Below the pieces are notes generated by a model. It did no database searches, had not been told where the DNA came from, and saw only the letters and a list, made by a program, of their open reading frames with translations. The position numbers were made by a program, and so were the translations under genes. A stretch of 35,536 bases of DNA from Saprolegnia diclina VS20 (taxonomy: Eukaryota > Oomycota > Saprolegniomycetes > Saprolegniales > Saprolegniaceae). The DNA lies in contig NW_008246079.1 in NCBI RefSeq assembly GCF_000281045.1, positions 79,993-115,528 on the forward strand, read 5' to 3'. Below, piece by piece: positions 10,518 through 20,254 of this stretch (position 1 is its first letter; each line of letters begins with the position of its first letter).

Positions 10518-13500
10518 ATGGACGACCTCCGCGACCTCTGTGCGATCCATGCAGAGTCCTCGAGCGAGTCCGTCGAGTCGTCGTCGGAAGAGAGCGCGCC
10601 GAACTCTCCAGCCGCGCCCGCCATCGTCCGCGCCCGCCCCATGGTCGAGCAGCCCGGCGACGACGACGATGGCAGTGAGTCCGAGGTCGACGGCGCCGAC
10701 CCGTACGTGTACATTGATGACTCGCCAGAGGAGACAATGGAGCCCGGCGAGCTGCCGGCGATGGATCTCTCGGTCATCTACGGCTTTGAGAGTGAGAGCT
10801 CGGGGGATAGCAGCATCTCAGGCGGCGAGGACGACTTCACACCCGGTCAACGCCGAGCAAAAACGCCAGCGTCGCAGCTTGGGCCGCGACAGCGTCGGCG
10901 GATCAGCATCTCGGCGCCACCCAAGGACGAGATCAAGATCAAGGTGCAGCCACTCGAGATCAACGTCCCGTTCGACTTTACGCTCGAAGCGATTGCGACG
11001 TACAGGGCCGTGTTTGGGTCGTGCAACGTCCCGGCCTCGTACATGGTACCGTCGACCGAGCTCTGGCCAGAGCACCTCCACGGCTTGCGTCTCGGCGCTG
11101 TCATTGCGCAGGTCCGCGCGTCGCCAGAAATGCTCCAGCAGCGCCGGCTCCTCGACGCGATGGGGTTTGTCTGGACGTCCAAGCGCGGCCACGTCCGCTG
11201 CATCATCGTACCGCCACCGACCAGCGGTCGGCGCGAAGCTGCGGTCGCTCGACCGGCCGTCGTCATCCTCGGCGCGCTGCGACTCTACCGGGACCTCTAC
11301 GGGTCGCTTGAGATCCCAACCGACTTTGTCGTGCCGCCCTTTAGCCGGCCGTGGATCCGGGCGCACGAAGGGCTCATGCTAGCGCACGCGCTGCCTTCCT
11401 TTGCCGTGCACGCGTACGAGCTGTTGGAGGACGATGCGAATGACGCCCGGTCGCTCGGGCTCCTTGACGGCGTACCACTGTGGACCACACTGCTGGACCT
11501 TCTCAGCGACTACCTGCAGCGCTTCGACACGAGCGCCGTGCCCGTGCATTTTGTAATTCCGCGAGACGACATGACGTGGCCGATCGAGAGCCATGGCGTG
11601 AAGCTCGGTGAGATCGCATGGACCCTTGGCGTCCGTGAGCCGCTGTTGCCTCGGCCGTGCAAGCGGCAGCTGGCCGACCTCGACATCGACCTCTGCTCGG
11701 ACGCCGCATGGAGCGCAGTTGTCTCTGCGCTGGAAGACTATGTCGGCGTCACTGGTCACGTGCACGTCCCACCCGGCTACAGGTGCGGGGACCTCCACCT
11801 CGGCTACTGGGTCGAGCGGCTCGTCGAGGCGGATCGCCTCCAGCTGCTACCGCGTGCGACGGCACAGGCGCTCCGATGGCTTCGCAACCGCACCACAAAT
11901 GTGGTCGACGACAACGACGACGACTTGGGACTAGATCCTACGACGACCGACGATGCGACGATGCGACCACCCGACGACGTCTGGACGGCGACCATCGAGC
12001 ACTTCGACGACGAGTGCGAGTGGAAGGCGCGGCTCTCGGCGCTGCGGCAGTACCACGGCCGGTTTGGCCATCTTCTAGTGCCCGACGACTATGTGCTCGA
12101 CAGCACTGAGCCTTGGCTTGCGCTCTACCCGCTTGGCGACCAGGTGCTAACGCTGCGCCGCCGCCAGCGAGACTTGAACGCCGTGCGCATCGACGCCCTC
12201 GACGAGCTGGGGTTTGTCTGGGACCTCTGGGCGCACGAGCTCTGGCCGACGCTCGAAGATGCATTAGAGGCGACACCGACGCCCGTGCCTGAGAACACTG
12301 CGCTCTCGTCGCTCAGCGACAACCCGTGCGGCTACTACTGGACAGTCCTCGAGGTCCACGAAGGCTTTGCGACCCGCTGGTACCAGGAGCGTCTCAAGTG
12401 TCTCGGGTTCGACCCGGCGACGCGCTGGGCCGCCAAGCTCGACGCGCTCTCGACGTTTGATGCGGTCTTTCAGCATCTCCACGTCCCACTCTCGTTTGTT
12501 GTACCGGACGCGCCGCCGTGGCCGCCGCAGACGCACCACCTCCCGCTCGGACTCGTCGTGCAGTGGATTCGACAGTGCAAAGAGCACATGCATTTGGCGC
12601 GCAAGGCAGAGCTGGACGGACGCCACTTTGAGTGGACGGCCGTCGACTTTGGCGACGTCGACGCCGGTCTTGCGCAGTACAAGCTTCTCGTCGACGCGGA
12701 TGCGGCTGTCCCTCCGACGTATGTGGTCCCGGCGCATGCGCCGTGGCCTGAAGGTGTCTGGCAGCTGGCGCTCGGGGCGCTGCTGGCCAAGCAGCGAGTG
12801 TATCTCCGCCGCATGACGGCCGTGCACGCGCACTTGCTCGCCTCGCTGGGCGTTCCAGGCGTGCCGCCGCCGTCGCTGCAGCACGTTCGCTACAACTGGT
12901 TCGTGGTCGTCTCGGCGCTCGACGAATTTCAAAGCCGATTTGGCCACAGCGACGTGCCATTGCTCTATACGGTCCCGAGCGTCGGTGGCAAGTGGGTACG
13001 CAGCCTCCTCGGGATGCCGCTCGGCTTCTTTGCCCGCGTCTTGCGCGACCACTTTGCCAGCCTCGTACCGCACGTCCAGCAGTCGCTCACGAGTCTCGGC
13101 TTTGCCTCGTCGACTCGGAGAAGCGACGAGCGGCTGCTACCGAGTCCGCTGAGCCCTTCGCGACCGATCACGACCCCGATTGCGCCTCTGAAAACGCTCG
13201 CCGCGATGGCGCGAAGAACCCGTCACCCCAAGCAGCCAGGATCCAGCAGCGAGAGGCCGCTCATCGTGTCAAGGAAACGAAAGAGTGCCCCGCTCCCAAT
13301 GGCGCCGCCGGGTCGACCTCGGCCGCGAGATGTGACGCCCGATGGCAACGACAGTCCGAGTCCCGTGTCACCACTGCGCTTGCGTCTTCATACGCCGAGG
13401 TTCAACATCGTCCGTCTTGCTGCGCCGGACGACGCCTCGGTCGGCTCGCCAGTGTCGGACGAGCCAGTACTGCCGAGCCCAACGCAGTCTAAGAACGACA

Positions 13501-14276
13501 CTTGGGGTATGGATGATGACGACGCTGGCGGCATCGACATGGACGACTCGGGAAGTATCGACGTGGACGACACTGCTCGTATGGATGCCGATGGCACTGC
13601 TCGTATGGATGTCGATCATATAGCCACGACGGACAAAACCCCCGTGGAGCTCTTTGAGCCGGACGAGACCCGTGCACTGCGGCCGCTGCCGCCGTCGATA
13701 CCGCTTCTCCGGGCATGCCACATGTTCTACCGCAGCTACGGGCACATGAACATTCCCCGATCATTTGTCGTGCCAGCCAACGACGCTCAATGGCCCCACG
13801 AAGCGTGGAACGTTCCGCTTGGCGCCCACTGGCACGCGTCGACGGCGACGACGAGCCGCTGCGTCCACCGGCCGCCCGCCGAGCTCGTGCAGGAAGGGCT
13901 TGCAGCCTACGAACGTCGCACTGGCCATTCGCACGTGAGCCCGATATTTGTGATCCCGGACGACAACAACTGGCCCGCCGACGTGCGTCGACTGCGCCTT
14001 GGCGCCGCGCTGCAGCGACTGACGCCCGCGCTGCCCGACGTCGTTGTCGACTGGAGCCTCTGCCTCCTGGCGCTGTCGACGTACAGGGCGACCCAGAAGC
14101 ATGTGCATGTACCAGCGACCTTTGTCGTTCCGGCGCACGCGTGGGAGTGGCCCGAAGAGCTCTGGAGCTACCCCCTCGGCGACGTCCTGCAGCAGATTCG
14201 CGCGGGGCGCGTGGCGCTCGGGCGGTCCGACGCCACGCTCCTCGAACGACTTGGTTTCTCGTTTGCCGATAGCTGA
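10518..14276 (+). CDS. HA-module array protein, 1252 aa, with nuclear-type linkers
   Basis: An intronless gene for a protein made mostly of helicase-associated (HA, PF03457-like) modules of about 70 residues. The form is: aromatic residue, then xxALxxY, HV(x)VPxxFVVP, WP, LG, LxxLGFxW. HA modules are predicted three-helix nucleic-acid-binding units. Residues 1-150 are acidic and Ser-rich. A four-module block spans about 152-457, five further (partly degenerate) modules about 500-865, and three C-terminal modules about 1060-1252. A linker at 866-1050 holds RKRK (919-922) and a repeated Asp-rich stretch (998-1039). No helicase motifs are present. An in-frame ATG at 10458 would add 20 hydrophobic residues; I prefer 10518 because coding-like codon use begins there and the sister proteins lack such a leader. 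Nuclear location is inferred. Confidence 0.8.
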   Translation: MDDLRDLCAIHAESSSESVESSSEESAPNSPAAPAIVRARPMVEQPGDDDDGSESEVDGADPYVYIDDSPEETMEPGELPAMDLSVIYGFESESSGDSSISGGEDDFTPGQRRAKTPASQLGPRQRRRISISAPPKDEIKIKVQPLEINVPFDFTLEAIATYRAVFGSCNVPASYMVPSTELWPEHLHGLRLGAVIAQVRASPEMLQQRRLLDAMGFVWTSKRGHVRCIIVPPPTSGRREAAVARPAVVILGALRLYRDLYGSLEIPTDFVVPPFSRPWIRAHEGLMLAHALPSFAVHAYELLEDDANDARSLGLLDGVPLWTTLLDLLSDYLQRFDTSAVPVHFVIPRDDMTWPIESHGVKLGEIAWTLGVREPLLPRPCKRQLADLDIDLCSDAAWSAVVSALEDYVGVTGHVHVPPGYRCGDLHLGYWVERLVEADRLQLLPRATAQALRWLRNRTTNVVDDNDDDLGLDPTTTDDATMRPPDDVWTATIEHFDDECEWKARLSALRQYHGRFGHLLVPDDYVLDSTEPWLALYPLGDQVLTLRRRQRDLNAVRIDALDELGFVWDLWAHELWPTLEDALEATPTPVPENTALSSLSDNPCGYYWTVLEVHEGFATRWYQERLKCLGFDPATRWAAKLDALSTFDAVFQHLHVPLSFVVPDAPPWPPQTHHLPLGLVVQWIRQCKEHMHLARKAELDGRHFEWTAVDFGDVDAGLAQYKLLVDADAAVPPTYVVPAHAPWPEGVWQLALGALLAKQRVYLRRMTAVHAHLLASLGVPGVPPPSLQHVRYNWFVVVSALDEFQSRFGHSDVPLLYTVPSVGGKWVRSLLGMPLGFFARVLRDHFASLVPHVQQSLTSLGFASSTRRSDERLLPSPLSPSRPITTPIAPLKTLAAMARRTRHPKQPGSSSERPLIVSRKRKSAPLPMAPPGRPRPRDVTPDGNDSPSPVSPLRLRLHTPRFNIVRLAAPDDASVGSPVSDEPVLPSPTQSKNDTWGMDDDDAGGIDMDDSGSIDVDDTARMDADGTARMDVDHIATTDKTPVELFEPDETRALRPLPPSIPLLRACHMFYRSYGHMNIPRSFVVPANDAQWPHEAWNVPLGAHWHASTATTSRCVHRPPAELVQEGLAAYERRTGHSHVSPIFVIPDDNNWPADVRRLRLGAALQRLTPALPDVVVDWSLCLLALSTYRATQKHVHVPATFVVPAHAWEWPEELWSYPLGDVLQQIRAGRVALGRSDATLLERLGFSFADS

Positions 14277-14443
14277 GCTGGACTATTGCAAATGGAAATC
14301 GTATCCTATTGCTATTATTGTCCATGTCATTGCGACCATATTGCATATCGGATATTTATATATTGGTGCAAGGCGCGGTGCGCGTATGAATATTGCAATA
14401 TGGAGATCGCACTTACGGAGGACGAGTCGATTCCAGGACCGGA
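14277..14443. promoter_or_regulatory. AT-rich spacer between two HA-array genes
   Basis: This 167-bp spacer separates two genes read in the same direction and presumably holds the 3' end of the first and the promoter of the second. It contains a TATA-like stretch around 14354-14364 and several ATATTGC motifs, including the palindrome ATATTGCAATAT near 14391. No individual site can be proved by eye. Confidence 0.35.
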
Positions 14444-16063
14444 ATGCGCAGCAAGCGAGACCGAGCGACGGCGCCGTCCGTGGTCGTCGTCGCCCAGCGC
14501 CGGCGCCAGAGCTGGGAGATCAAGCTGCTAGCGCTGCAGACCTACCAGCGGCTGCGCGGCCACGTCAAGGTACCGCACTCGTTCATCGTGCCCGACGACG
14601 ACCCGGTGTGGCCACCCGACACGTGGGGCATGAAGCTCGGGTCCGTCGCCGCCAACTTTCGCAACCGCGCCGACGCGCTCTCGCCCGAGCAAAAGGCCGC
14701 GCTCACGGATCTCGGCTACTCGTGGAAGACGTCGGCGGTGCCATGGGACCTCAAGGTTGCTGCGCTCGCCACGTACCGCCAGCTGCACGGCCACTCGAGC
14801 GTCCCGCTCGAGTTTGACGTCCCATCGAACGGCAGCGCGTGGGCACAAGCGCTCTGGACGATCAAGCTTGGCAAGGTTGTGGCGAATATCCGCATCAAGG
14901 GCCAGGCCGCGCTTTCGGAAGCGCGACGCCAGCAGCTCCAGGACCTGGGCTTTGTGTGGTGCGTCCGCACGAGCCAGCTGCTCCTTGCGCAATGGGAGAC
15001 CAACATGCAGGCGCTCGCGACGTACAAGCAACTCCACGGACACGTCCTCGTACCCGACGACTTTGTCATCCCCGATGCGGCGCCGTGGCCGGACAGCGTC
15101 CACGACATCAAACTCGGGCACGTTGCGAGCCTCTTGCGCAGTGTGGAGCTGCCACCGGCGCGGCGCGACGAGCTGCGGCGCCTCGGGTTCCTCTTCAACA
15201 CGAGCCTCGAGCACGAGACCTCGATCGTGCTCGCTGGTGCAGCCACGTACCACCGGCTTTTCTGCAACGCGTCGTACGAGATCCCAGTTGGCTTTGTCGT
15301 GCCAGCGACGGCAGCATGGCCGGACGACCTCTGGTACCTCCCGCTCGGCGTCCTTTGGGTCCACGCCGTAGCGCGCATCGCCGCCGACGACCTCGCGCTG
15401 CTCGCAGCTTTGCACGACGCCGGTGTCTACTACGAACCGCGAGCGACGGCGCACCGGGTCCTCGCCGCGATCGACGCCTTCGCCGCGCGTCATGGCCACG
15501 TGAACGTCCCGTCGTCGTACTTCATTCCGACGCACAGCGACGAGTGGCCGCGCGACGTCGGTGGCATGGACCTCGGGCGCCAAGTCGCGCTTCTTCGCGC
15601 CGACCGGTCGTCGGTGCCACGCGACGTGTGCGACCGCCTCCAAGCGCTCAGCTTTCGCTGGACGGACGACGCGTGGGCCGACGATGACGTTGCTGCCGCC
15701 TATGACGTCTACGAGCAACTTTGCGGTCACCGCGTCCTCGGGCCGACGTTTACTGTGCCGGAAGGCGACCTGCGCTGGCCGACCGCGCTCTGGAACCTAC
15801 CCCTCGGGAGACTGCGCTTCGTGCAAATGCCCGAGATCGATGCTCGCTGGTTCCGCGGGCTCCAAGCGTATTGCGCCGTCTTTGGCCACGTAAATGTGCC
15901 GCCGCACTACACGGTACCGTCGGGATCTGCGGCTTGGCCGACCGACCTCTGGGGCGTCGACCTCGGCGCGTGCGTCGACGGCTTGCGCGCTGGCCACGTG
16001 CGTGTGACGCGCGACCGCTTCAAGTGGCTCAACGAGCATGTTTTTGACGCGGGCGAGACCTAA
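14444..16063 (+). CDS. HA-module array protein, 539 aa, seven modules
   Basis: An intronless gene. The first in-frame ATG (14444) gives MRSKRDRATAPSV, a short basic leader. Seven tandem HA-type modules then fill the rest of the protein at roughly 75-residue spacing. The first three are the most regular (WEIKLLALQTYQRL, WDLKVAALATYRQLHGH, WETNMQALATYKQLHGH); module 6 is shortened. Each has the VPxxF(V/I)VP, WP and LG marks and most end LGFxW or similar. The family is predicted to bind nucleic acid; no helicase, nuclease or other catalytic motif is visible. The gene ends 46 bp from the stop codon of the opposing gene at 16110. Its regular modules most resemble those of that neighbour, so the pair may be an inverted duplication (inference). 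Confidence 0.85.
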   Translation: MRSKRDRATAPSVVVVAQRRRQSWEIKLLALQTYQRLRGHVKVPHSFIVPDDDPVWPPDTWGMKLGSVAANFRNRADALSPEQKAALTDLGYSWKTSAVPWDLKVAALATYRQLHGHSSVPLEFDVPSNGSAWAQALWTIKLGKVVANIRIKGQAALSEARRQQLQDLGFVWCVRTSQLLLAQWETNMQALATYKQLHGHVLVPDDFVIPDAAPWPDSVHDIKLGHVASLLRSVELPPARRDELRRLGFLFNTSLEHETSIVLAGAATYHRLFCNASYEIPVGFVVPATAAWPDDLWYLPLGVLWVHAVARIAADDLALLAALHDAGVYYEPRATAHRVLAAIDAFAARHGHVNVPSSYFIPTHSDEWPRDVGGMDLGRQVALLRADRSSVPRDVCDRLQALSFRWTDDAWADDDVAAAYDVYEQLCGHRVLGPTFTVPEGDLRWPTALWNLPLGRLRFVQMPEIDARWFRGLQAYCAVFGHVNVPPHYTVPSGSAAWPTDLWGVDLGACVDGLRAGHVRVTRDRFKWLNEHVFDAGET

Positions 16064-16109
16064 CCCTCGTCGGCCTATTTATTACACTAACCCTGTAAAT
16101 ACTAATACA

Positions 16110-18923
16110 CTACGACAGCACACCGAGCGCTTCGACGATCGCCCACTCGGTGGGGAGCAAGACGACGTCGTGGGCGCGCAGCTTGGCGACGAAATAGCCG
16201 ACGCGGAAGCCCCACGTCTCGCTCGGCCACGCCGTGTCGCCGCGCCGCACAGTCAGCGTCCACGGTACGTCGCGCCAATGCGTCGAGTGGAGACGCGCGT
16301 ACGTCGACAAGGCGGCGTAGGCGACGTCCCAGTCGACGTCCAGCGGCGCCCAGGGAAACCCGGCGTCCGTCAAGTCGCGCCACTGGGCAAACGGGAGATA
16401 CGGTTCGGACGCATGCCACGTGAGGGCGAGGGCGCCGAGTGGCAGTCGCCACAGCGCCGACGGCCATCGCAGGTCGTCACACGGTACGACAAAGTCGCTC
16501 GGCACGTCGGGCGACCGGTGCTGACGCATGTACACTTGGAGCGCGCCGACCTCGAGCGCCCACGACGGCTCAGTCGCGTAGGTCGAGTTTGGTGGGCTGG
16601 AACTGGCGACGGCATGGTGCAACCTGTAGCTCAACGGGTAGCCCGCCATCTCGACGGGCCAGCGCGGGTCGAGCGTCGGGACGCAGTACGACGGTGGCAC
16701 GTCGACGTCACCGTGCAGTTGGCGGTAGACGCGGAGAACGTCGTCTGCGGCCGGCGATGCCCATTGAAAGCCGAGGGCCTCGAGTTCGCGCCGGCGGTCG
16801 CGAGGCAAGAGATACCGAAGCGCGCGGAGCCGGGCAACAAGACCGCCGACATCGATCCCCGCCGTGTCGGGCTCCAACGACACCGTCGACGCCGCGCTCG
16901 ACAGGTCGCACTCGACCGGCAAGAGGAGGCGCGATGGCAGATCCAAGTGGCCTTCCTGACTCTTGGCCAACGAAAGCGCGGCAAAGACGGTACTCCACTG
17001 AGCGTCCACCGCGCTATTCCAGTGCGTCACGCCCAAGGCCGTCAGCTCCGCGATGAGACTGGACGCGACTCCGTCCTCGGCGCACCGAAGCAGCTCAACG
17101 TACGCGCCGAGGCGGAAGCGCCACAGCGTTTGAGGCCACGCCGAGTCGACAGGCGGCACAAGAAACGTCGGTGGCACGCGGACGTGGCCGTGAATGCGGT
17201 GGTAGATGGTCAGGGCGGCGTGGATCGGAACCGTCGCCGTCGCCTCGTGGCGCCACCGGACACCGACCGCTTCCAGCGCCGCTTTTTTCGCCACGTCGAG
17301 GAAGCCAGCGTGTGCCAGCGCCCGCAGTCGACGCAGCGACCGCCCGATCGGAAGGCCCGCAGCGCTGGCAGGCCACAGCGCATCGTCGTCGTCGTCGCTC
17401 TTGTTGCTGTCCTTTTTGGTGGATGAAATCTTGGTGGCAGGGACGACAAAGGAGCAGGGCACGTTGGCGTGGCCGTGCAGCGCGTGGAAGGCGGCGACGG
17501 CGGCCACGAACGTGGTCCAATGCAGCGCTTCGTGCCAGAGAAACCCAAGCGCGTCCAGCTGCGCGCGCATCGCGAGCGTCAGTCGGCGTCGGTTGCGCCG
17601 GAAGCCGCTGACAATGTGCCCGAGCTTGAGCGTCCACGTCGAGGTCGGCCACGCCTTGTCGCTCGGTACGACAAAACCGCCCGGCACGCGGAGGTGCCCG
17701 TGCAGCCGACCAAAGCTGTGCAGCGCAACGAGCTTGTTCTCCCACGAGTACGCACTCACGGTCCACGCGAACCCGAGGTTCGCGAGCGCGTCCATCTTGT
17801 CGGCGCTCGGCGGCGGGCTGTGGCGCAGGCCTTGCACGACTGCCCCGAGCTTGAGCTGCCAAAAGCGCTGCGGCCAGAGTGCGCTGCGGTCGGGCACCTT
17901 GAAGCGGTGCGGCACGTTGGCGTGGCCGTGGAGGCCGTGGTAGATGGTCAGCGCGGCGAGCTTGGTGGGCCAGTCGATTGTCTTGGGCTGGAGGATGCCG
18001 AGGACGCCGAGGGCCTCGAGCTCGGCAACCTGGTCCGATGAGAGGGTCGTGGACGTCTGCAGCGCGTGCACCTCCTCGCCGAGCGGCAGGTGCCACAGCT
18101 CGGGCGCCCATTGCGCGTCGGACGCCGGTATCGTAAAGTTTGCTGGCATGCGCGTGTGCCCGTGAAGCGCCTTGTACGTCACGAGCGCTTGACGCAGAAG
18201 GTCCCACTCGACCGCGCCGCACCAGAGGAACCCGAGGTCGTCGAGCTGCGCACGCTTGGCGGGAGGTAGCTTCTCGGCCCGCGCGCGGAGATACGCGACC
18301 TTCATGCCAAGCTTCATGTGCCAGAGGTCGTCGGGCCACTCGGGCGAGTCTCCCGGCACTTCGAACGTTCGGGGCACCCGCATGTGGCCATGGAGGTTCT
18401 TGTAGACCTGCAGCGCCAGCAAGGTATCGTACCACGAGTCGTATGTTGCCAAGAGCCCGATCGACTGCAGCTGCCGCTGGCGCGCGTCCGGCAGCTCGGT
18501 GATCTTGGCGCGGAGGCTCGAGAGGACGCGGCCGAGCTTGAGGCCCCATATGTCGCGTGGCCACGCGGCGTCGTTGGAGGGTACTACAAAGTCAGCGGGG
18601 ACGTCGAGATCGCCGGATATTGCCTTGTACGCGCGAAGTGCCATGAGGTGCTGCGCCCACTTGAGGTCGCGCAGGTCGTAGACAAAGTTCATCGCGTCGA
18701 GCGCCGACTGCATCGACGGCGGCAGCTTGTGCTGGGCGTACGCGGTGCAGAACGTGGTGAGGTTGACGGTCTTGCCGCGCAGGCTCGTCGGCCACGGCGC
18801 CTCCGCCGGAACCGTGTACCGGCGCGGAAGGTACGTGTAGCTGGACGTCAGCGACTGCACAGCATGGGTGATCTTGACGAGCTCGAGGAGCTGGCGAGGC
18901 CCGGCCCGCTTCCGCTGCTGCAT
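16110..18923 (-). CDS. HA-module array protein, 937 aa, about twelve modules
   Basis: An intronless gene read on the minus strand from the ATG at 18923-18921 to TAG at 16112-16110. After MQQRKRAGPRQ it is built almost wholly of about twelve HA-type modules at 70-80 residue spacing. Good examples are LLALQVYKNLHGHMRVP, LAALTIYHGLHGHANVP and LVALHSFGRLHGHLRVP in modules 3, 5 and 6. Module 7 carries a short Lys/Ser/Asp insertion (about residues 500-515) between its VP and WP marks, and modules 9-12 are more diverged. It has no helicase core, signal peptide or membrane helix. The long plus-strand open frame over its 3' half (16038-17426) is a codon-bias shadow. The family is predicted to bind nucleic acid; a biological role is not known to me. 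Confidence 0.85.
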   Translation of the reverse strand: MQQRKRAGPRQLLELVKITHAVQSLTSSYTYLPRRYTVPAEAPWPTSLRGKTVNLTTFCTAYAQHKLPPSMQSALDAMNFVYDLRDLKWAQHLMALRAYKAISGDLDVPADFVVPSNDAAWPRDIWGLKLGRVLSSLRAKITELPDARQRQLQSIGLLATYDSWYDTLLALQVYKNLHGHMRVPRTFEVPGDSPEWPDDLWHMKLGMKVAYLRARAEKLPPAKRAQLDDLGFLWCGAVEWDLLRQALVTYKALHGHTRMPANFTIPASDAQWAPELWHLPLGEEVHALQTSTTLSSDQVAELEALGVLGILQPKTIDWPTKLAALTIYHGLHGHANVPHRFKVPDRSALWPQRFWQLKLGAVVQGLRHSPPPSADKMDALANLGFAWTVSAYSWENKLVALHSFGRLHGHLRVPGGFVVPSDKAWPTSTWTLKLGHIVSGFRRNRRRLTLAMRAQLDALGFLWHEALHWTTFVAAVAAFHALHGHANVPCSFVVPATKISSTKKDSNKSDDDDDALWPASAAGLPIGRSLRRLRALAHAGFLDVAKKAALEAVGVRWRHEATATVPIHAALTIYHRIHGHVRVPPTFLVPPVDSAWPQTLWRFRLGAYVELLRCAEDGVASSLIAELTALGVTHWNSAVDAQWSTVFAALSLAKSQEGHLDLPSRLLLPVECDLSSAASTVSLEPDTAGIDVGGLVARLRALRYLLPRDRRRELEALGFQWASPAADDVLRVYRQLHGDVDVPPSYCVPTLDPRWPVEMAGYPLSYRLHHAVASSSPPNSTYATEPSWALEVGALQVYMRQHRSPDVPSDFVVPCDDLRWPSALWRLPLGALALTWHASEPYLPFAQWRDLTDAGFPWAPLDVDWDVAYAALSTYARLHSTHWRDVPWTLTVRRGDTAWPSETWGFRVGYFVAKLRAHDVVLLPTEWAIVEALGVLS

Positions 18924-20254
18924 CGTCGTGTTTCGTCAGTTCGATTTTTCAAGACACTGGATGTTTGTATGCAAGAAAATAGAACGCGATGTCCGAGATT
19001 CGAGGGAACTTCCCCGACGATCCAGGCCAATACTGAAACCAAGCCACAATATCCAAGCCGCCACGTCATCGGTTGCGCTGTTTCAACCACAAACACTGGT
19101 TCAAACAGGATGTTGACACTGGATACAGATGGGGTTTGAAATCGAGTCTCGTGGATTGCCGCGTCTGCATAACACTGTGTATCGGGCAATCTTGGTGAAG
19201 GACGCCGCTCGACCACCTGCAATCGTGGCTATTCCGACGACGTTGGGCTTGAAGCCGAGCACGTGCTCTAGTCTCTAGAAGAGAAGGCAGTCAGAACCCT
19301 TGGATCGAATGCGCCTTGTAGGTATGGCGGACTCGCCCGAGACCACCCAGCGAGAAACCCACATGTAAATGGCTTCGCAGCAACGTTGTTTTGCGTCGAC
19401 AACGTGGGACAGTCGCTTGGCCTTGCGTGCAACTTGGCCGCCGCGTGATCCAGCCGATCCTCGTCGTCGTCGAAGGCCCATCACCTCGGCGTTATCACGG
19501 CCATCGGCACCGGAAACCGTTCGATGTGACGTGATACGTCCGACTGGACACACATGGCTTGGCCATCTGACGGCCAAAGCATTGGTTCGAATCACGCCGA
19601 CACTGCCAGCTACGCGGGCAAATGGCAGTCGATGGACGAGTCTTGAATGTCCGCACGGACAAAGCTGCACGCCGCCGTCGCACGTGACATGCGTCCCACG
19701 GAATCGTGCTGCGGTAAAGTGTCCTTTCCGTGTTCACGTAGGCCGAGCAGAACTATCTGGCGACTTTGCTGAGCACTCGACTGACCACTTGCGTTGACTG
19801 TGAGGAAATCTTTCGACTGAGAGCTCTTGGGCTGCTGAGCGCCATCGCAGGCGAGGAGCTCGAGGGACCTCGATGCTTGGCCGCACAGGACGCGATTGAG
19901 GGCTAGTCCACAGCAATGGAGTCTGGCGACGTGCGCAGTGGGAGGACTCGGTACAAGTAATCCGCTATGGCGCGTCTGATATGAGCTTGGTGACATACAC
20001 CGTATGCCGACCCGGCGTAAAGATGGCGCGCGAGGCCGGCTTTGTCATCGCTGTGCAGAAGGACACCTCGGTGCTCCATACAAAGGCACCGACCAAGGTA
20101 CCTGGCGACGGGCGGCGGGAGTGGCGGTGCCGGGACACTCTTGAAGAGGCGTCGGTCCAGCCGATCGCGCTGGTCGACCCAATGAGCGCGCAGCAGATGC
20201 TGGGACAAGCGCCAACATAAAGTTGAGTTTGCACTTACGATTTCACCGACGACC
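18924..20254. other. Divergent intergenic region without a recognisable gene
   Basis: About 1.3 kb between the minus-strand HA-array gene and the third Cys/His-rich paralogue, so it should hold both promoters. Open frames such as 19275-19670 (minus, 131 codons) and 19981-20220 (plus, 79 codons) have no recognisable motif. GGTTCGAATC at 19584-19593 resembles a tRNA T-loop, but the flanking bases do not form the stem. Confidence 0.5.

Noticed and set aside
14528-15730. 400-codon minus-strand open frame
   Set aside because: Antisense shadow of the 539-aa HA-array gene, which has clear repeated modules on the plus strand.
16038-17426. 462-codon plus-strand open frame
   Set aside because: It lies antisense to the 937-aa HA-array gene. 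Its Arg/Val-rich translation has no motif; G/C-rich third positions leave the opposite strand open.
19584-19593. GGTTCGAATC, like a tRNA T-loop
   Set aside because: The flanking bases do not pair into a five-base T-stem, and no anticodon arm or acceptor stem is found upstream.
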